In this document: positions 46,804-55,266 of the stretch, one piece after another
Layout of the letters: each line of letters starts with the position of its first letter
Numbering within the stretch: position 1 is the stretch's first letter
Source of the DNA: CBDBJK01 sp965206395
Lineage (GTDB): Bacteria; Chloroflexota; Dehalococcoidia; Lucifugimonadales; CATOSD01
Length of the DNA: 64,000 nucleotides
Direction: 5' to 3'
Assembly: GCA_965206395.1 (NCBI GenBank)
Contig: CBDBJK010000030.1
Coordinates: 62,001-126,000 of the forward strand
Notes under the pieces: model-generated
What the model was told of the DNA's origin: nothing
Seen by the model: only the letters and a program-made list of their open reading frames with translations
Database searches by the model: none
Translations under genes and position numbers: made by a program

Positions 46804-46911
46804 ATGTCAACACAACCTAGGCTGTCCCCTGTGAAATCATTTGTGAAGTTAATTCAAGTCTTCGGACGGGCAGGCAGACTCCGGTGGGAAAGCCACTGTG
46901 TAGAATCGCAA

Positions 46912-47157
46912 ATGAAGCAAAGGGACAAAGACTTCAGCTCGATTGTCGCCGACCACCTGAATCAGGACAAAGCCGTAAAGGTAGGATTGTCGTCTTCTTC
47001 CCTCTACGAGTATTTTTTCGTTGAGGCCGCTCTCGATCTAGGCTGTTGGGTTCTATTTATAGAAGATGACTGGTTGTTGTCATATAAGGAGCGATGGGAA
47101 TGCTATCAGGCTATAGCCCAATGCTTGCTGGCGATGCCCATGCCAACTGAAGAGTAG
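46912..47157 (+). CDS. Small hypothetical protein (uncertain)
   Basis: An 81-codon frame reading MKQRDKDFSSIVADHLNQDK and ending IAQCLLAMPMPTEE. Composition looks protein-like, but there is no clear ribosome binding site and no family. A longer frame from 46795 starts inside the IS and is not credible. It may be a fragment. Confidence 0.3.
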   Translation: MKQRDKDFSSIVADHLNQDKAVKVGLSSSSLYEYFFVEAALDLGCWVLFIEDDWLLSYKERWECYQAIAQCLLAMPMPTEE

Positions 47158-47289
47158 TTGCGCTGGCTTAACCGAGGATGTTACCCGCCTTTGCGTTTAC
47201 ACACCTATTGACGTGACCTCCCTCACAGCCGATTAGAAGGCTGCCGATGGTTTTATGCAGACATTAAGGACATGCACATAGGCCTACCC

Positions 47290-48201
47290 TTACATCTTGC
47301 TGATGATTTCGTCGATGGCCTCGCGGCGGAAGCGCTCAAGGTCATCGGCGTCTTTGATGATGGCTCCCAGCGTGCGCTCGACGGTGTCATGGTCGAGGTG
47401 GTCAAGGTGGAGGACTACCATCGCCTTTGCCCAGTCCAGCGTCTCGGATATGCCGGGGTTCTTTTCAAGGCCGATTTCTCTTGCGCTCTCGACGAAGCGG
47501 CAGACCTGCCTTGCCAGATTCTCCTCGATGCCCGCCACCTTCTCTCGGACGATGCGAAGCTCTTTTTCGAGGTCCGGGTAGTCTATCCACAGGTAGAGGC
47601 ATCGCCGCCGCAGCGCGTCGGACAAGTCGCGGGAGCGGTTGGAGGTGAGGATGACCAGAGGGCGATGTTCGGCCTTGATCGTGCCTATCTCCGGTATCGT
47701 GACCTGGAATTCGGACAGCACTTCGAGCAGAAAAGCCTCGAACTCCTCGTCGGCGCGGTCTACCTCGTCGATGAGAAGCACGGGGGCCTTGTCGGTCTGA
47801 GTCAGCGCGGCAAGCAAGGGACGTTGGAGCAGAAAAGGCTCGCTGAAAATCTCCTGCTCTTGCTCGTCAACACTTCCGCGTAAGGACGTGCTCTGCTCGT
47901 TGAGCTTGATCCACAGAAGCTGCTTGGGATAGTTCCATTCGTACAGCGCGGTGTTAACGTCCAGCCCTTCGTAGCACTGTAAGCGGATGAGGTTTGTGTC
48001 CAGCAGCCGGGCCATCACGCTGGCGACCTCGGTCTTGCCGACACCGGCGCGCCCCTCGATAAGCAAGGGACGCTCCAGTGCTTGCGCCATGTAGATGGAC
48101 GTTGCGATGGCTGGATCGGCGATGTAGCTCTCCGATTCCAGCCTTTCGAGGATGTCCAGGATGGGGTCGTTTGTCGAGTTGTCTTGTGGCACGCCACTCA
48201 C
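47290..48201 (-). CDS. MoxR-family AAA ATPase
   Basis: A 303-residue AAA ATPase of the MoxR/CoxD type. Walker A is IEGRAGVGKTEVA, Walker B is PVLLIDEVDRADEEFEAFLLEVLSE (the acidic core is LLIDEVDR), sensor 1 is VILTSNRSRDLSDALRRRC. Such ATPases help mature molybdenum hydroxylases, in particular inserting the cofactor or the Cu/S bridge in CO dehydrogenases. It lies 15 bp after the CoxL-like gene, so the pairing supports this role. Confidence 0.92.
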   Translation of the reverse strand: MSGVPQDNSTNDPILDILERLESESYIADPAIATSIYMAQALERPLLIEGRAGVGKTEVASVMARLLDTNLIRLQCYEGLDVNTALYEWNYPKQLLWIKLNEQSTSLRGSVDEQEQEIFSEPFLLQRPLLAALTQTDKAPVLLIDEVDRADEEFEAFLLEVLSEFQVTIPEIGTIKAEHRPLVILTSNRSRDLSDALRRRCLYLWIDYPDLEKELRIVREKVAGIEENLARQVCRFVESAREIGLEKNPGISETLDWAKAMVVLHLDHLDHDTVERTLGAIIKDADDLERFRREAIDEIISKM

Positions 48202-48216
48202 GGCAAAACGGCCTTC

Positions 48217-50559
48217 CTACCCTCTCGCGTTTCGAATCAATCGCCAGACCTTCTCTGGCTTGGCGGGCATGTCGATGTGCTTGACGCCGAAGGGCGACAG
48301 CGCGTCCACGACTGCGTTGATGATGGCTGGCGCGGCGGCGATTGTGCCAGCCTCGCCCGCGCCCTTGACTCCCATTGGGTTGGAGGTCGATGGCGTCACG
48401 GTGCGGTCTAGCTCGAAGAAAGGAAGGTCTTCGGCTTTCGGCACAGCGTAGTCCATCATGCTGCCTGTGAGAAGCTGACCGCTTTCGTCGTAGATGGCTT
48501 CTTCTTGCAACGCCTGCGCGATGCCCTGGGCTACGCCTCCATGCACCATTCCATCGACTATCATTGGGTTGATGACGTTGCCTACGTCGTCAACCGCGAT
48601 GTAACGCAGCAGCTTCACTTCGCCCGTATCGGGTTCGATTTCGACGACGGCGATGTGCGCTCCGAAGGGCCAGGTGAAGTTTCCGGCGTCGAAGACGCTT
48701 GTCGCTTCCAGCCCCGGCTCGATGCCTTCGGGATGGCTCGCAAACCAGTAAGCCTCAAGCGCGACCTCCTGGAATGTCTTGGCGTTCGCCGGCGCGCCCT
48801 GGACGAAAAGCTTGCCATCCTCGTAAACGATGTCCTCTTCTGAGGCTTCGAGCATGTGGGCGGCCAGCTTCTTGGCTTTGGCCTTTATCTTCTCAACCGA
48901 CATATTGATAGCGCCACCGCCTACAGTCGCGCTTCTGCTGCCGAAAGTGCCTGTCCCGAACGGAACCTGGTCGGTGTCGCCGTGAACAATCTCCACGTCC
49001 TCCACAGGGATGCCAAGGCCGGACGCGGTAAGCTGGGAAAAGGTCGTGTCGTGCCCCTGGCCGTGCGATGAAGAGCCTGTGTACACCGTGACCTTGCCTG
49101 TCGGATGCACCCGCACGAGCGAGCTTTCCCACAACCCCGCCCGCGCTCCAAGGGAGTGTGCCACAGCCGACGGAGCCATGCCGCATATCTCTATATAAGT
49201 AGAGAAACCTATCCCAATGTAGCGGCCCTCTCTGCGAGCCTGCTCTTGCTCCTGCCGCAATTGCTGATAGCCGAGCATCTCCAGCGCCCTGTTGAGGGGC
49301 TTGTCATAGTCGCCGGTGTCATAGGTTACGGAAGTGGAGACGGTATGACCGTTGTCAAAGGCTGGGATGAAGTTCTTGCGCCGCACCTCTACAGGGTCCA
49401 TGCCTATCTCTGTGGCGAACATATCTACCATGCGCTCTACTAGATACGTCGCTTCAGGGCGTCCCGCACCTCGATAGGCGTCTACAGGCGTCGTGTTGGT
49501 GAACACTCCGTACACCTTGCACGAGATGTTGGGTATCTCGTATGGGCCGCTCAGCATCAGGCCAAAGAGCCACGTCGGAATCAGTGGCGCGAATGTCGAG
49601 AGATATGCGCCCAGGTTGGCGTATGTCGTCGTCTGGATACCAGTGATGGTTCCGTCTCTGTTGCCCATTATCGCCACGTCGCTGATGTGGTCGCGTCCGT
49701 GAGTGGTTGCCAGGTAGTTTTCGGTGCGTTGCTCGATCCACTTGATGGGACGACCTAGCTGCTTGGCGACTATTGCGCCGATGATCTCCTCGGCGTAGAG
49801 GTAGAGCTTGCTGCCGAACGCGCCACCAACGTCGGGCGCGATTATGCGAATCTGATGCTCAGGATGGCCCGTTACGAGGGCCATGAGCAGTCGCACTAGA
49901 TGGGGAATCTGGGTTGATGTCCAGATAGTTAGCTGGTTCGTGCCGGGGTTGTAGTCGGCCAGCACCGCCCTGCCCTCCATCGAGTTGGGGATGAGACGCT
50001 GGTTGACTATACGTTGCTTGACGACTACATCGGCTTGTCTAGCAGCCTCCTCTATGTCTCCGGGGGTGACCTCCCACTCGAAGGCGATGTTGTTGGGCGC
50101 GTCATCGTGTAACTGGGGAGCGCCATCTTTTGTCGCCTGTTCAGCGTTCACAATAGCGTCAAGAAGCTCGTAGTCCACGTCTACCAGCGCGGCGCCGTCT
50201 GCGGCAGCGATAGGGTCGCTTGCGATGACGGCGGCTACAGCGTCTCCAACGACTCTAACCTTGCCTACCGCTAACGGAGGATGAGGCACCTCCTTCAAGT
50301 CGGGCACGACCCAGCCGACCATCAACGATCCAAGTTGATCCTTGAGGTCTTCCCCTGTATAGACGGCGACGACTCCCTCCAGCGCCTTGGCCTTCGAGGT
50401 GTCAATGCTCTTGATTACAGCGTGAGCGTGGGGACTGCGCACCAGTGTCATGTGCAGCATTCCCACCAGCTTCATGTCATCGACGTAGTTGCCCCTGCCT
50501 GTGATTAGACGAGGGTCTTCGCGTCGCTTGATGCTAGCGCCAAAAGCTGAGGTGGTCAT
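48217..50559 (-). CDS. Molybdenum hydroxylase large subunit (CoxL form II-like)
   Basis: Xanthine-dehydrogenase-family molybdopterin subunit of 780 residues. The N-terminal REDPRLITGRGNYVDDM, the molybdopterin-binding DVGGAFGSKLYLYAEE and SSHGQGHDTTFSQL, and the catalytic Glu region GVKGAGEAGTIAAAP are present. The active-site loop reads DAYRGAGRPEA, as in form II enzymes, not the AYRCSFR of true aerobic CO dehydrogenases. So the substrate is likely an aldehyde or N-heterocycle, not CO. The small FeS and FAD subunits are not next to it. The MoxR gene follows. MoaA at 9.6 kb would serve its cofactor. Confidence 0.93.
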   Translation of the reverse strand: MTTSAFGASIKRREDPRLITGRGNYVDDMKLVGMLHMTLVRSPHAHAVIKSIDTSKAKALEGVVAVYTGEDLKDQLGSLMVGWVVPDLKEVPHPPLAVGKVRVVGDAVAAVIASDPIAAADGAALVDVDYELLDAIVNAEQATKDGAPQLHDDAPNNIAFEWEVTPGDIEEAARQADVVVKQRIVNQRLIPNSMEGRAVLADYNPGTNQLTIWTSTQIPHLVRLLMALVTGHPEHQIRIIAPDVGGAFGSKLYLYAEEIIGAIVAKQLGRPIKWIEQRTENYLATTHGRDHISDVAIMGNRDGTITGIQTTTYANLGAYLSTFAPLIPTWLFGLMLSGPYEIPNISCKVYGVFTNTTPVDAYRGAGRPEATYLVERMVDMFATEIGMDPVEVRRKNFIPAFDNGHTVSTSVTYDTGDYDKPLNRALEMLGYQQLRQEQEQARREGRYIGIGFSTYIEICGMAPSAVAHSLGARAGLWESSLVRVHPTGKVTVYTGSSSHGQGHDTTFSQLTASGLGIPVEDVEIVHGDTDQVPFGTGTFGSRSATVGGGAINMSVEKIKAKAKKLAAHMLEASEEDIVYEDGKLFVQGAPANAKTFQEVALEAYWFASHPEGIEPGLEATSVFDAGNFTWPFGAHIAVVEIEPDTGEVKLLRYIAVDDVGNVINPMIVDGMVHGGVAQGIAQALQEEAIYDESGQLLTGSMMDYAVPKAEDLPFFELDRTVTPSTSNPMGVKGAGEAGTIAAAPAIINAVVDALSPFGVKHIDMPAKPEKVWRLIRNARG

Positions 50560-50816
50560 AGCATGCTCCTTCTTAGGTGTGAGTGCCCGGTTGTTTCAGG
50601 GTTTGGAGATGATATAGAGCGAATTAGATGACCGCGCAGGGATGTAAGCCGTGCTCATCCAGCGTGCTTGATACTGTACCTCACTCCTGCTATCAAGGCA
50701 ATAGGTTCTGTGAGGAGTCGTTGGATAGGTAAACAATCTGGAATTATATCATCCAAAACCTAGCATCCCTAAAGGCAAGCTCGCTATGCTGAACCAAGCA
50801 TATGGGAGAAACGCAG

Positions 50817-51173
50817 ATGAGCAAAGGAATCGTTAACGGACTTTTCGGGATATTCTTTAACCTCGCCACCGCCGCCCTGATCGTAGGGCTGTTGCTGTTT
50901 GTGGGAGCATTGCGAGGAAGCGTTGAAGCGGTATGGGTCGCGAGGGTTGGAATCATCCTCGAAATCATGGGCGTCTCGTTGTTCGCTCTGGAGTACATCG
51001 GAGTGGCGCAGCAGGGGCAGAGTCCGCTAAGGTGGTGGCTCAGAAAGCTGATTCACGATGATATTACCCAGCCCACGCCAGCGCTCTGGCCGAGGCAGAT
51101 GGTATTGCTTCTTGGAGTGGGCACGCTGGTGACGGGCCTGGGGCTGCAACTACTGTCGAGCTGGAATCTCTAG
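50817..51173 (+). CDS. Small membrane protein
   Basis: About 118 residues with three hydrophobic segments (NLATAALIVGLLLFVGAL, VGIILEIMGVSLFALEYIG, MVLLLGVGTLVTGLGLQLL). It is probably an inner-membrane protein of unknown function. The ATG at 50817 is preferred because GGGAGA lies eight bases upstream; an in-frame ATG at 50802 would add five residues. It is divergent from the CoxL-like gene. Confidence 0.6.
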   Translation: MSKGIVNGLFGIFFNLATAALIVGLLLFVGALRGSVEAVWVARVGIILEIMGVSLFALEYIGVAQQGQSPLRWWLRKLIHDDITQPTPALWPRQMVLLLGVGTLVTGLGLQLLSSWNL

Positions 51174-51253
51174 GAGCCGCAGGCTCGCCTCGCAGAGGGC
51201 GCTGCTACAGTACGCCGCGCCTCGCGAAACCGCTACGTGAATTTATGGCTAAA

Positions 51254-51290
51254 CTCAACTGCTGAAACCATTAAGGTTTCAGCAGTTGAG
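51254..51290. promoter_or_regulatory. Perfect 16-bp inverted repeat upstream of hicA
   Basis: CTCAACTGCTGAAACC (51254-51269), a 5-base spacer ATTAA, then its exact complement GGTTTCAGCAGTTGAG (51275-51290). It ends 37 bp before the hicA start and has no T run after it. The position fits an operator for HicB or HicAB autoregulation, or an RNA hairpin in the leader. Which it is cannot be told. Confidence 0.75.
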
Positions 51291-51327
51291 GCTGATAGTA
51301 TCTAAGGAAAGTCTCCAGAGGGGTGAT

Positions 51328-51540
51328 GTGCAGGTTCGTGCCAGGGAATTCGTTCGTGCTTTAGAGCAACTTGGCTGGTATGTGGACAGGCAGAAGCGCC
51401 ATGTAATTATGCGCCTTCCAGATAGATCAGGATCAATTCCCATCCCGATGCATAGTGGGCGAACATTGAAAAAAGGAACCTTACACAACATAATAAAGAA
51501 AGCAGGCATTACTGAAGAGCAATTACGGCGGCTTCTTTAA
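51328..51540 (+). CDS. hicA: HicA-type mRNA interferase toxin
   Basis: A 70-residue double-stranded-RNA-binding-like protein of the HicA family, which cleaves mRNA. It has FVRALEQLGWYVDRQKRHVIM and then IPIPMHSGRTLKKGTLHNIIKKAGI, in which the His, MHSG, and the GTL lead to the catalytic surface. The start is GTG at 51328 behind AGAGGGG; a TTG at 51286 is upstream but lies inside the palindrome. hicB follows after 15 bp. Confidence 0.92.
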   Translation: MQVRAREFVRALEQLGWYVDRQKRHVIMRLPDRSGSIPIPMHSGRTLKKGTLHNIIKKAGITEEQLRRLL

Positions 51541-51555
51541 AGATGGGAGGTTTCT

Positions 51556-51831
51556 ATGAGGTATACAGTAGTTCTACTAGCAGACCCTGATGGTGGATAT
51601 ACGGCGGTGGTACCGGCGTTCCCAGACTGTGTGTCTGAAGGTGACTCGGTAAAAGAGGCCTTAGATATGGTGACTGAGGCGATAATACTGTGTTCGGAAT
51701 CAGCTGAAGAACTTGGTGAAGAGATTCCAATTGAGTATCAAGGTACTCTGGTTGGAGAAGTTGACACAGAAATTGAAAATTACTGGGCGAATGATTTAGA
51801 GCGTCTAACAAAACCTAATAAAAGGGGTTAG
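51556..51831 (+). CDS. hicB: HicB-type antitoxin, C-terminus replaced by an IS
   Basis: The HicB N-terminal domain is intact: YTVVLLADPDGGYTAVVPAFPDCVSEGDSVKEAL, which binds and inhibits HicA. After the TTA codon at 51796 an IS1031-like element is inserted, so the last 11 codons (ERLTKPNKRG) come from the IS end. Before the insertion the frame would have gone on from 52682 with about 32 more codons, ending VTVEA at 52780, for a 113-residue protein. The remaining part should still fold, but DNA binding or stability may be affected. Its promoter is the palindrome at 51254. Confidence 0.88.
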   Translation: MRYTVVLLADPDGGYTAVVPAFPDCVSEGDSVKEALDMVTEAIILCSESAEELGEEIPIEYQGTLVGEVDTEIENYWANDLERLTKPNKRG

Positions 51832-52678
51832 AATCTGGACATTCTCTGGAGGAGGATGACCTAATGTCTAAGCCCCTTGTAAGCGATGAATTCTGGGAAC
51901 TGGTGCAACCTTTACTGCCGCCACAACCACCGAAGCCGAAAGGAGGAAGGCCCAGGATACCTGACAGACAGGTCCTAAGTGGGATACTGTTCGTGCTAAA
52001 GACAGGCATTGGCTGGGAAGACCTACCCAAGGAGATGGACTGTGGCAGTGGGATGACCTGCTGGAGGCGCCTCAGAGATTGGCACCAGTCGGGAGTCTGG
52101 GAGCGCATCCACTTGGTATGCCTTGAGCGCCTGCAAGCAGCTGAGCGCATAGACTGGACTCGCGCAGTGCTGGACAGTGCTTCAGTGCGAGCAGTTTTTG
52201 GGGGCAGAAAACAGGCCCCAACCCCACGGACAAGGCGAAGGCGGGTAGCAAGCATCATATCATAACCGATGCCCAGGGCATTCCACTGGCGGTCAGGTTG
52301 ACTGGCGCGAACGCTCACGATGTCACCCAAGCCCTTGAGTTGGTGGATGCCATACCTGCTGTCAAGGGCAAGCGAGGCAGGCCTCGCAAGCGTCCTCTTC
52401 AGGCGCAGGGAGACAGAGGGTATGACTCTGAGCCTGTTCGCAAGGAGTTGAAGAAGCGACATATCTGGCCGCTGCTGGCCAAGCGAGGTGAGCCGCATGG
52501 CAGCGGGTTGGGTGTGCATAGATGGGTGGTTGAGAGAAGCCTGAGTTGGCTTCATCAGTTCCGACGCTTACGGGTTCGATATGAGCGCAGGGCAGACATA
52601 CATGAGGCTTTCTTGGCCATAGGTTGTGCCATCATCTGCTCTCGCTTTCTGTTCCAATAATGGTTTTGTTAGACGCTC
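51799..52678 (+). mobile_element. IS5-family (IS1031-like) insertion sequence, copy 1
   Basis: An 880-bp element with perfect 17-bp inverted repeats GAGCGTCTAACAAAACC and a TTA target duplication (51796-51798 and 52679-52681). TNA targets fit the IS1031 group. A copy with one seen difference (T for C near 51911) lies at 62933-63812. Being inserted in hicB, it shows recent movement. Confidence 0.93.
51864..52660 (+). CDS. IS1031-like transposase with frameshift, copy 1
   Basis: Two overlapping frames make one DDE transposase. Frame 1 (51864-52265) has the N-terminal domain and reaches the first Asp in RAVLDSASVRAVFGG. In the other frame the expected text KTGPNPTDKAKAGSKHHIITDAQG follows, ending LFQ at 52660. 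A -1 shift on the AAAA run at about 52208 (GGC AGA AAA CAG) joins them exactly. Both copies have it, so it is likely programmed, as in many IS5 elements. The protein would be about 265 residues. Confidence 0.85.
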
Positions 52679-52789
52679 TTAGAATCATTCTCGTATTTCC
52701 AAGAGTCATTCGGAGCTAACGGGAAGGCACGTTCGCGTGAAGAAATAGACGCACAGACCAAAGTTACGGTGGAGGCATAAGGCCGATAC

Positions 52790-53059
52790 ATGGTCTATGT
52801 AGTGTCATATGATTTGAGGCGTCGCCGACGTGAATACAAAGGGCTTATAGACGAGCTTCAGAATTCGCGGGGATGGTGGCACTATCTTGATTCAACCTGG
52901 TTAATTTCTACACTTGAATCCGTGGACCAATTAGCCGCGCGGCTCACGCCTCATTTCGGCGATAAAGACAGTCTTTTGGTGATTGAGGCAAGGCGTAACT
53001 ACCAGGGATTACTACCTAAAGAAGCTTGGGATTGGATAGATCAAAATTCGCTCTCCTGA
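52790..53059 (+). CDS. Cas2/VapD-like ferredoxin-fold protein (SinR family)
   Basis: An 89-residue protein starting MVYVVSYDLRRRRREYKGL, the beta1 strand and Asp pattern of Cas2, VapD and SinR-type proteins. It continues DSTWLISTLESVDQLAARL and DSLLVIEARRNYQGLLPKEAWDW. No cas1 or CRISPR array is nearby, so it is not an adaptation gene; VapD relatives are ribonucleases. The ribosome binding site GGAGG lies in the last codons of the uninterrupted hicB frame, so before the IS insertion the three genes formed one operon. Confidence 0.8.
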   Translation: MVYVVSYDLRRRRREYKGLIDELQNSRGWWHYLDSTWLISTLESVDQLAARLTPHFGDKDSLLVIEARRNYQGLLPKEAWDWIDQNSLS

Positions 53060-53116
53060 GAGGTATTGATAACAGTCATAAGGCTAGGCAGTCCGACAAT
53101 CTTTGAGGCATGGCCC

Positions 53117-54208
53117 TCACATTGTCTTCAGGCGGGGAATGGAAAGCTCGCTGGTGATGTCCTCGAACCACTCGATGACCTCTTTGTGCAGAGGGATGCC
53201 GTTGGCTCGCCTGTCCTGCTCCTCCTCGTACTCGGAAAGCCCGGGATACAGCACCCTGTCATGGCCTGCGGCAGGCTTGGTGTCTCTCAGCGTGCGAAGC
53301 ATCTTGTCCATGTTGTCTTTGAACTGGTCTACGTCGGTAAAGGCCGCGATGTCGTAGGCGGAGAAGTAGTGCTTCGAGCTGCCAGTAGAGGGGTCGACCA
53401 TCGTAGGGGCCATGCCTGAAAGCAGTGTCGCAAGCACTTCGGGCATCAATGCGAAACCGTACCCCTTGTGAGACCCCTGCTCCCTGGTGCCGCCTAGTGG
53501 AAGATGGAAATACTGGCCCCGCTCTCGGACGGGGGTCTCTTCCATGATAGGTGTGCCGTCGGTGTCCGCAATCCAGCCTGGCAGCAGGTCTGCGCCGACT
53601 CTGAGGGCCAGCCTCTGCTTGTTGCCCGCAATCGCGGAGGTGGCCGCATCATACAGAAGCGGCGGCTCGTTCCTGGCCGGGGCAGCGATGGCTATCGGAT
53701 TCGTGCCCAGGCGACCTTCTGCCCCAAACGTTGGCACTACCATCGTACCGCCTGCCGTCATGCACATGCCAACCATGTCCTCTTTCGTCGCCAGCATCGC
53801 GTGATGACCGATGCCACCGGAGTGGCCCGCGTTGTGCATCGACACTACTCCCATGCCGACGACGCGGGCCTTTTCTATAGCCAGACGCATAGCCATTGGC
53901 CCCAGAATCACACCCAGCCCTTTGTCGGCGTCTATCGTTGCCGTAGCGGGCGACTCTCGGATAATGCGCCAGTTGGGTCTAGGGTTTAGCGCGCCCGTGT
54001 TATATTGCTGCACATATTGGCGAAGCATGTTGGAAACGCCGTGAGTCTCGACGCCGCGCAGGTCGGTCATCACCAGGGTGTTGGCCCCTTCGGCGGCATC
54101 TTCGGGAGACACTCCCATCTTCTCGAATATGGAGGTCACCGTCTCGCGCAGAGAATCCTCTGGCACATTGACTATGTCTTCCTGCGGAACCTTGAATCGT
54201 TCGAGCAT
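53117..54208 (-). CDS. Malate/L-lactate/ureidoglycolate dehydrogenase family (LDH2)
   Basis: NAD(P)-dependent 2-hydroxyacid oxidoreductase of the LDH2/MDH2 fold, 363 residues. Features are TDLRGVETHGVSNMLRQYVQ, GLGVILGPMAMRLAIEKA, MHNAGHSGGIGHHAM and GRLGTNPIAIAAPA. These include the usual His and the dinucleotide-binding loop. The ATG at 54208 has GGGGGAAG upstream; the frame is open to 54352. Its substrate is a 2-keto/2-hydroxy acid, not defined by sequence. Confidence 0.92.
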   Translation of the reverse strand: MLERFKVPQEDIVNVPEDSLRETVTSIFEKMGVSPEDAAEGANTLVMTDLRGVETHGVSNMLRQYVQQYNTGALNPRPNWRIIRESPATATIDADKGLGVILGPMAMRLAIEKARVVGMGVVSMHNAGHSGGIGHHAMLATKEDMVGMCMTAGGTMVVPTFGAEGRLGTNPIAIAAPARNEPPLLYDAATSAIAGNKQRLALRVGADLLPGWIADTDGTPIMEETPVRERGQYFHLPLGGTREQGSHKGYGFALMPEVLATLLSGMAPTMVDPSTGSSKHYFSAYDIAAFTDVDQFKDNMDKMLRTLRDTKPAAGHDRVLYPGLSEYEEEQDRRANGIPLHKEVIEWFEDITSELSIPRLKTM

Positions 54209-54326
54209 CTGCTTCCCCCTGTGATTTCGATATAGAATACCAAAGTCGACTATCGGGGGGATTGTATCACTTTTCGTTCGTGGTAAAGTAATCAGATTAG
54301 AAGGACATCTACAGGAGGAGCGTGTT

Positions 54327-55238
54327 ATGGCTACAACTGTCGGCAGTGGCACTCATACCTACGAGGTCAATGAAAGCTGGGCAAAAGTCCCTGAAGGCTG
54401 GGCCGCTCCTATGGCGGCGGTCGCCGTAGACTCGCAAGACAGGGTTTACGGCTTCAACCGGGGCGAGCATCGGATTATCGTGTTCGACCGCGACGGTAAT
54501 TTTCTGAATTCCTGGGGCGAAGGTCTGTTTCCGTTTCCTCACGCGATATACGTTGACCCACAGGACAACGTCTGGATTGTCGAGAGAAACGACGGCCAGA
54601 TCATGAAGTTCACGACCGAAGGCAAGCTGCTTATGACGATAGGCACGCAAGGTTATCGCTCGGACACGGGCGCGGACAATTCGCAGTTCGGCTCTCTGCA
54701 TGAGCAGGTGACGCACGGGGGCGAGCCTTTCAACCTGCCTGCTGGCGTCGCCGTCGCGCCGTCGGGAGACATCTTCGTGGCAGACGGCTATGCCAACTGC
54801 CGCGTCCACAAGTTCTCCTCGGACGGAAAGCATTTGCTCTCCTGGGGCGACCCCGGAAGCGGGCCGGGAGAGTTCATGCTGCCTCACGGAGTCTTGGTCG
54901 ACAGCCGGGGCCGCGTCCTCGTTGCCGACCGCGAGAACGACCGCGTGCAGGCATTCACTCAGGACGGCGAGTTCATCACGGCATGGGACACGAAACTCAT
55001 CGGCCCGGCGGTCCTGTGGATAGACAAGGACGACGTTGTTTACGTGCCTGAGCACAACGGCGGCCTTTTCAGCATCCTGACGCTTGACGGCGAGCCGTTG
55101 GCACGCTGGGGCGCGGAGTCGTACAGGTCTTGCCACGGCGTGGCGGGCGACTCCGAGGGCAGCATCTACTTCGTGCAGCCGACATCCGGCGAGGGCAGCA
55201 CAGGCAGGCGAATCGTCAAGTACACCCGCAAGGGATAA
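54327..55238 (+). CDS. NHL-type beta-propeller (peptidylglycine-amidating-lyase-like)
   Basis: A 303-residue six-bladed propeller. Repeats such as PMAAVAVDSQDRVYGFNRGEHRIIVFD and LPAGVAVAPSGDIFVADGY (about 120-140) recur, and GVLVDSRGRVLVADRENDRVQ is near 190-210. It resembles the lyase domain of peptidyl-alpha-hydroxyglycine lyase, but without signal peptide, so it probably acts on another small molecule in the cytoplasm. AGGAGG lies upstream. A gluconolactonase-like gene follows after 28 bp. Confidence 0.88.
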   Translation: MATTVGSGTHTYEVNESWAKVPEGWAAPMAAVAVDSQDRVYGFNRGEHRIIVFDRDGNFLNSWGEGLFPFPHAIYVDPQDNVWIVERNDGQIMKFTTEGKLLMTIGTQGYRSDTGADNSQFGSLHEQVTHGGEPFNLPAGVAVAPSGDIFVADGYANCRVHKFSSDGKHLLSWGDPGSGPGEFMLPHGVLVDSRGRVLVADRENDRVQAFTQDGEFITAWDTKLIGPAVLWIDKDDVVYVPEHNGGLFSILTLDGEPLARWGAESYRSCHGVAGDSEGSIYFVQPTSGEGSTGRRIVKYTRKG

Positions 55239-55266
55239 TTGAATCGACACCGACAAGGAGGCTATC

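Larger units (their letters stand above)
45977..46817 (-). mobile_element. IS5-family (IS427-like) insertion sequence, copy 2
   Basis: An 841-bp element with the same perfect inverted repeats (GGTTGTGTTGACATTT) and a TA duplication at 45975-45976 and 46818-46819. It is nearly identical to copy 1 apart from two extra 11-bp units and one base near 46123. It lies between the XRE regulator and a region without clear genes, marking the right edge of the island. Confidence 0.9.

Noticed and set aside
51815..52555. 246-codon minus-strand frame in the IS1031-like copies (also 62949-63689)
   Set aside because: Antisense to the DDE transposase, identical in both copies because the IS is repeated; no known motif.
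52790..53059. CRISPR adaptation gene cas2
   Set aside because: No cas1, other cas genes or repeat-spacer array in the window; linkage is with hicAB, so only a Cas2/VapD-like fold is claimed.
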